From: Motilibacter deserti
GTDB lineage: Bacteria; Actinomycetota; Actinomycetes; Motilibacterales; Motilibacteraceae
Direction: 5' to 3'
Assembly (NCBI RefSeq): GCF_011250635.1
Contig: NZ_JAANNP010000002.1
Coordinates: 668,324 to 732,323, forward strand
DNA: 64,000 bases
The notes beneath the pieces were generated by a model. That model was not told where the DNA came from and ran no database searches. It was given only the letters and a program-made list of their open reading frames with translations. This document shows, piece after piece, positions 59,798 to 64,000 of this stretch; position 1 is the stretch's first letter, and each line of letters opens with the position of its first letter. A program made the translations under genes and the position numbers.

Positions 59798-60631
59798 GTG
59801 ACGTCGAGGATCGGAGACACCCTGCCCGCCGTCGAGGCCTGGCCGGTGACGACGGCCGCCGTCGGCGTGGTCGCACGGGACGGGACGCTGCTCGGGGCGC
59901 ACGGGCCGCTGGACACCGAGTTCCGGCTCGCGTCCGTCACCAAGCTGCTCACGGCGTACGCGGTGCTCGTCGCGGTCGAGGAGGAGGCGGTCTCGCTCGA
60001 CGACCCGGCCGGGCCGCCGGGAGCCACCGTCCGTCACCTGCTCGCTCACGCCAGCGGGGTGTCGCCGGACTCGGCCGCCGTCGTCGCGTCGGCGGTCGGC
60101 GCGCGCCGGGTCTACAGCAACGCCGGCTACGAGCTGCTCGCGGGCGCCGTCGAGGCGGCGACCGGCATGCCGTTCGCGGCGTACCTGCGCGAGGGCGTGC
60201 TCGCACCGCTCGGCATGACGTCGACGGCGCTGCCCGGGTCCGCCGCCCGGGACGGCGTGTCGACGCTCGAGGACCTGCTCGCCTTCGCCCGCGAGCTGCA
60301 GGCGCCGCAGCTGCTCCATCCCGACACGCTCGCCGGCGCGACCTCCGTGCAGTTCCCGGGGCTGGCCGGCGTCCTGCCCGGCTACGGCCGTCAGGACCCC
60401 AACGACTGGGGCCTGGGGCCGGAGCTGCGCGGGACGAAGGCGCCGCACTGGATGGCCGCGGCGGCCAGCCCGCGGGCCTTCGGCCACTTCGGCCAGAGCG
60501 GCACGTACCTCTGGGTCGACCCGGAGGCCGGAGCCGCCTGCGTGTGCCTGACGGACCGCGCGTTCGGCGAGTGGGCCGCGCAGGCCTGGCAGCCGTTCAA
60601 CGACGAGGTGCTCGACGCCGTACGCGGCTGA
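59798..60631 (+). CDS. Beta-lactamase-fold serine hydrolase
   Basis: The 277-residue protein is a class C beta-lactamase/EstB-like serine hydrolase: [15 protein letters not shown] has Sxx[16 protein letters not shown] has YSN, and [12 protein letters not shown] has the HxG-type third motif. There is no signal peptide, so a cytoplasmic esterase or amidase rather than a secreted lactamase is likely. Leaderless start GTG 59798, seven bases after a TANNNT box. It is divergent from the sulfurtransferase gene. Confidence 0.9.
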   Translation: MTSRIGDTLPAVEAWPVTTAAVGVVARDGTLLGAHGPLDTEFRLASVTKLLTAYAVLVAVEEEAVSLDDPAGPPGATVRHLLAHASGVSPDSAAVVASAVGARRVYSNAGYELLAGAVEAATGMPFAAYLREGVLAPLGMTSTALPGSAARDGVSTLEDLLAFARELQAPQLLHPDTLAGATSVQFPGLAGVLPGYGRQDPNDWGLGPELRGTKAPHWMAAAASPRAFGHFGQSGTYLWVDPEAGAACVCLTDRAFGEWAAQAWQPFNDEVLDAVRG

Positions 60632-60643
60632 CCCGCGAGCGCG

Positions 60644-60865
60644 TCAGCTGGAGCTGCTGCCCGTCACCTGCGCGAGCAGCTCGTGGCAGCGCTCGGCACG
60701 CCGGGCGTCCTCCTCCGCGCACTGGGCGAAGAACTCCTTGATGTCGGCGTGGTCATGGGCGTCCTGCTGGTACTTGTCGTAGGCCTGAGCGGCCTTCAAC
60801 GCGTGGTACTGCACGCTGATGAGGTCGTAGACGACGTCGTCGGCAGGGGTGTGCTCGGAGGCCAT
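60644..60865 (-). CDS. Small conserved helical protein (73 residues)
   Basis: The hydrophilic protein is almost all helix: TPADDVVYDLISVQYHALKAAQAYDKYQQDAHDHADIKEFFAQCAEEDARRAERCHELLAQ. The pattern of a ferritin-like helix (E/H spaced pairs) occurs in short actinobacterial proteins of unknown function. ATG 60865 has AAGGAG seven bases upstream. It is convergent with the hydrolase gene (12-bp gap). Confidence 0.85.
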   Translation of the reverse strand: MASEHTPADDVVYDLISVQYHALKAAQAYDKYQQDAHDHADIKEFFAQCAEEDARRAERCHELLAQVTGSSSS

Positions 60866-60925
60866 CGGTGCTCCTTCGGACCGGCGGGACGTGCTCGCCC
60901 GTGCGCATTCCCGCTCCGGCGCGGC

Positions 60926-62482
60926 TCATCCCGACGACTCGCCGGTCGCGCGAGCGCGGTCGAAGACCGCTCGGACGGCGTCGACCGTGTCGGCCTCCGC
61001 AGCGGTCTTGTCCGGCCGGTGGCGGATCACGCGGGCGAAACGCAGCGCCATGCCGGCCGGGTAGCGCGTCGACGCCTGGACCCCGTCGAACGCGATCTCC
61101 ACGACGAGCTCAGGCCGGACGACCACGCCCCAGCCCGCCTGCTCAACGGCCAGCTCCAGCAGCGCGGTCGTCTGCCACTGCAGCATCGCGTCGGTGAGGC
61201 CCTTGAACGTCTTCCCGAGCATCACGAAACCGCCGTCGAGGCCCCGGGCGCCGAGGTGGAGGTTCGAGAGCCACCCCCGGCGCCGGCCCGACCCCCACTC
61301 GGCCGCGAGGACGACCAGGTCGAGGGTGTGCACGGGCTTGACCTTCAGCCACGCGGCACCGCGGCGGCCCGCCTCGTAGGGCGCGTCCAGGGCCTTGACC
61401 ACCACGCCCTCGTGACCGCGGGCGAGCGCGCTGGCGGAGAAGGCCGCCGCGGCGTGCTCGTCCTCGGGCCCGGTGACGACCACCCGCCGTACGCGCATCG
61501 CCTCCGGCGCGAGCGCGGCGAGCCGGTCGTGGCGCTCGGCCGTGCTCGCGGTGAGGAGGTCCTCGCCGTCGACGTGCAGGACGTCGAAGAAGGCGGCCGA
61601 GAGGGGCGCCCTGGCGCGCGCAGTGGGAACGTCCACCCGGGACCCCGTCCGGGCGGCGGTCTCCTGGAAAGGACGCGGCCGGCCGTCGGCCCCGAGGGCG
61701 AGCGCCTCCCCGTCAAGGACGAGCTCGTCCGCCGGCAGCGTGCGCACGGCTTCCACGACCTCGGGCAGGCGGGACGTGACGTCGTCAAGGGTCCGAGTGA
61801 AGACCGCGATGTCGTCCCCGCGCCGGTGCACCTGCACCCGGATGCCGTCGAGCTTCTCCTCGACGGCAGCCGGCCCGGCCTTGCCCAGCGCCTCCGCGAC
61901 GTCCGCGGCGGTCGAGGCGAGCATCGGATGGACGGGGCGCCCGACCTCGAGCCGGAAGCGGGCAAGGGCCGCCGACCCCTCGGCCAGCAGGGCCTCCGCC
62001 ACCGGCGGTGTCGCCCCGCGCAGCATGACGGCTCGCCGGACCTCGGCGAGCGGCGCGTCGGTGGCCCGTGCGAGGCCCTCGACGACCAGCGCGTCCAACG
62101 CGCCCTGGCGCAGCTCACCCAGCGCGAGCCCGCGCAGCAGCCGCTGCTCCGGCTCGGTGGCGCGGGCGAAGAGCGCCTCCAGCAGCCGGCGTCGCTCGCC
62201 CTGCGCGCCCGCGCCGGCCACCTCGGCGATGGCGGACCAGGCGCGGTCGGCCTCGAGGACGTCCAGGGTCGGTGCCTGCGCCGGCGGGGGCAGCTCGCGC
62301 AACGACGCCCAGCCCACGCCGGTCCGGCGCTGGGTGAGCTCTCCGGCGAGGTAGGCCGCGACCACGACCGCTTCGGCCGGGGTGGCGGCGGTGAGGGCGG
62401 CGGCGATGCGCTCGACCTTCGCCCGGCGCGAGCGGGTGGCGGCGACCTCGGCGGAGGCGGCGGCGACGGCGGCGAGCAGCAC
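60926..62482 (-). CDS. ligB: ATP-dependent DNA ligase (LigB-type)
   Basis: The 518-residue protein has the N-terminal helical DNA-binding domain ([29 protein letters not shown]), then nucleotidyltransferase motif [11 protein letters not shown] with the adenylated Lys210, and motif [41 protein letters not shown], and an OB fold. Mycobacterial LigB is of similar length; it seals nicks and is dispensable for replication. GTG 62482 is chosen because AGGA lies eight bases upstream; longer frames upstream cross a terminator. Confidence 0.95.
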   Translation of the reverse strand: MLLAAVAAASAEVAATRSRRAKVERIAAALTAATPAEAVVVAAYLAGELTQRRTGVGWASLRELPPPAQAPTLDVLEADRAWSAIAEVAGAGAQGERRRLLEALFARATEPEQRLLRGLALGELRQGALDALVVEGLARATDAPLAEVRRAVMLRGATPPVAEALLAEGSAALARFRLEVGRPVHPMLASTAADVAEALGKAGPAAVEEKLDGIRVQVHRRGDDIAVFTRTLDDVTSRLPEVVEAVRTLPADELVLDGEALALGADGRPRPFQETAARTGSRVDVPTARARAPLSAAFFDVLHVDGEDLLTASTAERHDRLAALAPEAMRVRRVVVTGPEDEHAAAAFSASALARGHEGVVVKALDAPYEAGRRGAAWLKVKPVHTLDLVVLAAEWGSGRRRGWLSNLHLGARGLDGGFVMLGKTFKGLTDAMLQWQTTALLELAVEQAGWGVVVRPELVVEIAFDGVQASTRYPAGMALRFARVIRHRPDKTAAEADTVDAVRAVFDRARATGESSG

Positions 62483-62583
62483 GTACGCATCCTGCCCCTG
62501 GGCACCGACAGTGCACGCCCGGGCGGGCGTGGCCGCCTCGCCCGCCTCGATGGGGACCGCCGAAGCGGCTTCGGGCGTGGAGA

Positions 62584-62624
62584 CACGACAGCCCGCCGCG
62601 GCGGGTGCCGGGCGGGCTGTCGTG
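62584..62624 (-). terminator. Sigma-factor gene terminator
   Basis: CACGACAGCCCGCC pairs perfectly (14 bp) with GGCGGGCTGTCGTG around a 13-base loop, 41 bases past the sigma-factor stop. Confidence 0.8.
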
Positions 62625-62664
62625 CCAGCGGTCACATGGCTTGTGGTGGCCTTTGTCCCTCTGC

Positions 62665-63273
62665 CTACGCGGCGCCGAGCGCCGCCGGCCGCAGGCGCTC
62701 CACGGCGGCGAGGCCCCTGCGGGCCGCCGACGGCTGCGGGGCGCGGTGGGCGAGCGCCACGCGCAGGAGGGCACGGCCCCGGTGCAGCCGGCTGCGCACC
62801 GTCCCGAGCTTGACGCCGAGCGCGTCGGCCACCTGCTCGTAGGCCATGCCCTCGAGGTCGCAGAGCACGACGGCTGCGCGGTACGCCGGAGGCAGGCCCG
62901 CGATGGCGGCGCGGACGTCGACGTCGAGGTGGGCGGCCTGCCACGCCTCCTCGGAGGAAGGGGCGGCCGCGGACGACGCGACCAGCTCGTCGTTCTCCGT
63001 CGGCTCGATGAGGAGGCGCTTGCGCCGCCGCCAGCGGTCGCGGAAGAGGTTCATGGTGATGCGCGTGACCCACCCGTCGAAGTTGCCCTCGGTGTAGGTG
63101 TGCAACGAGCGGAAGATGCGGACGAAGACGTCGTGTGTGAGGTCCTCGGCGTCCGACGCCGTCCCCGTCAGGCGGTAGGCGAGCCGGTAGACGCGCGGCT
63201 GCTGCTCCTGGACGATGCGCTCCCAGTCGGCCGGTCCCAGCAGCCCCGTCGCGCTGGGGCCTTCGACCGACAC
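62665..63273 (-). CDS. ECF RNA polymerase sigma factor (SigE-like)
   Basis: The 202-residue protein has region 2 ([60 protein letters not shown]), including the DLTHDVF core-binding part, and region 4 ([45 protein letters not shown]). It resembles SigE-type envelope-stress factors of mycobacteria and streptomycetes. GTG 63273 has AAGGA nine bases upstream; ATG 63297 is the alternative. No anti-sigma gene is adjacent in this window. Confidence 0.93.
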   Translation of the reverse strand: MSVEGPSATGLLGPADWERIVQEQQPRVYRLAYRLTGTASDAEDLTHDVFVRIFRSLHTYTEGNFDGWVTRITMNLFRDRWRRRKRLLIEPTENDELVASSAAAPSSEEAWQAAHLDVDVRAAIAGLPPAYRAAVVLCDLEGMAYEQVADALGVKLGTVRSRLHRGRALLRVALAHRAPQPSAARRGLAAVERLRPAALGAA

Positions 63274-63465
63274 CGTGCCCGATCCTTCGCTCCTCATGGC
63301 TAAGAGGAAACCGGTCGACCACGAAAGCAGCCCGAAAGGCAGCTGGGAATCGGCTGTGCGTCGTAGAAGGGCTCCGAGCGCGGGGTGCGCGACGGCAGGG
63401 GCCGACTGCTGCGAGAACCATGGCGCGACCGAGGGCGCGGTGCAGCCGGACGCTGCGCGGCTGCT

Positions 63466-63593
63466 CGGGGCTCGCTTGGGGCTGAGCCGGATCCGGCTTG
63501 GGGCTGGGCCGGGGCTGGGCCAGAGCTGGGGGCGGGCGGGGGCTGGCCGGGGCGGGCGGGAGCTGGCCGGGGCTGGCTCCGGCTCGTCGAGCG
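63466..63593. repeat. G-rich imperfect repeats
   Basis: Irregular repeats of GGGGCTGGGCC/GGCCGGGG type fill the 428-bp gap between the sigma factor and tRNA-Trp. The plus strand here is strongly G-rich with several GGG runs, and may fold as G-quadruplex; no gene. Confidence 0.6.
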
Positions 63594-63701
63594 ACGAAGG
63601 CGATGTGGCGACCGGGCGGAGCGAAGAGCAGTGGTGCCCCGGGCCCCGTCGGCACACGGTATGGTGACGGCGCGCGCAGGGCGTTCGTCCGTGCCGCGCG
63701 G

Positions 63702-63774
<73 letters not shown>

Positions 63775-63778
63775 CATC

Positions 63779-63818
63779 GGCCGGGATGGGCGTGAGTCAC
63801 CTCATGCCCGTCCCGGCC
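63779..63818 (+). terminator. tRNA-Trp terminator
   Basis: GGCCGGGATGGGCGTGAG pairs with CTCATGCCCGTCCCGGCC (18 bp, two G-U pairs) around TCAC, five bases past the tRNA, followed by TTCG. Confidence 0.88.
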
Positions 63819-64000
63819 TTCGCCGTTCCGCGCCTGGTCGTTCGGGCCTTGGTCGTCCCGGAGCGCCCGGTCGTGCGCGGTTCCTGCCGGAGAACTCCGG
63901 GCGCCAACGCTGCTGCCTGCTGCGGCGCCTTGGCTCTCTCGCGACGCCGGTCTCCTCGTTCGCTCGTTCTGATGCGCTCCATTGGAGCCACCTGGGCCTG
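63819..64000. other. Non-coding end of window
   Basis: No start with a ribosome binding site and no coding bias is seen. It is probably the upstream region of the next gene. Confidence 0.4.

Noticed and set aside
63819-64000. Start of secE after tRNA-Trp
   Set aside because: No frame with SecE-like sequence or coding bias begins before the window ends.

Overview
The window is about 73-75% G+C by eye. It has dense genes, almost exclusively G/C in third codon positions, many GTG starts and several apparently leaderless genes. Together with a Scy/FilP-like coiled-coil pair, DUF1206, DUF4192, DUF5302, an actinobacterial-type ATP-dependent DNA ligase B and TANNNT -10 boxes, this points to chromosomal DNA of a high-GC actinomycete. 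The genus cannot be told from the sequence. There are no rRNA genes, insertion sequences, integrases or CRISPR arrays, so this looks like chromosomal core plus family-variable genes rather than a mobile island.

Layout. 0.2-4.2 kb: Bcr/CflA-type MFS exporter, an intergenic 18-bp tandem repeat, a DUF4188 gene broken by a one-base insertion, a divergent TetR regulator with an operator array, and a saccharopine-dehydrogenase-like enzyme. 4.3-7.1 kb: two overlapping coiled-coil genes resembling polar-growth cytoskeleton proteins. 7.2-10.3 kb: a three-gene membrane operon (DUF1206 and two AI-2E-type proteins). 10.4-15.3 kb: an unknown protein, a divergent CYTH protein, a 10-codon ORF with a good ribosome binding site, a cold-shock protein, a flavin monooxygenase and an MFS exporter. 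15.4-21.9 kb: DUF4192, aldo/keto reductase, SDR, NERD-like, NUDIX, ankyrin and DUF5302 proteins and a secreted nuclease. 21.9-29.1 kb, all on the minus strand: MOSC, RNA ligase RtcB, an HNH-domain protein and HrpA helicase, a possible RNA-repair/ribosome-rescue neighbourhood. 29.2-34.1 kb: glycosyltransferase, PAC2 protein, a very large Ser/Ala/Pro-rich secreted protein and an anti-sigma-type ATPase with a probable frameshift. 34.4-39.4 kb: a carbohydrate ABC importer (binding protein and two permeases, no ATPase) and a DHA2 exporter. 39.7-47.1 kb: ABC-F ATPase, UPF0303, a 37-residue membrane protein, MMPL transporter, aldo/keto reductase, a uridine-kinase-like protein with a lost P-loop, and a spermidine-synthase-like protein. 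47.3-56.0 kb: DEAD-box helicase, MFS, Tat-exported amidase, serine/threonine kinase, MFS. 56.2-64.0 kb: fur-katA, the sulfurtransferase-SufE pair, a beta-lactamase-fold hydrolase, a small four-helix-type protein, DNA ligase, an ECF sigma factor and tRNA-Trp.

Cooperation that can be inferred: TetR with the DUF4188 gene (shared operator); fur with katA (start/stop overlap) and a nearby 19-bp inverted repeat; the rhodanese-type enzyme with SufE (start/stop overlap) in sulfur mobilisation; the binding protein with its two permeases. Several starts (TetR, ankyrin, UPF0303, MFS at 49.1 kb, kinase, hydrolase) have a TANNNT box only 6-8 bp upstream and no Shine-Dalgarno, the pattern of leaderless transcripts. 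Many terminators are perfect long hairpins without a U-tract.
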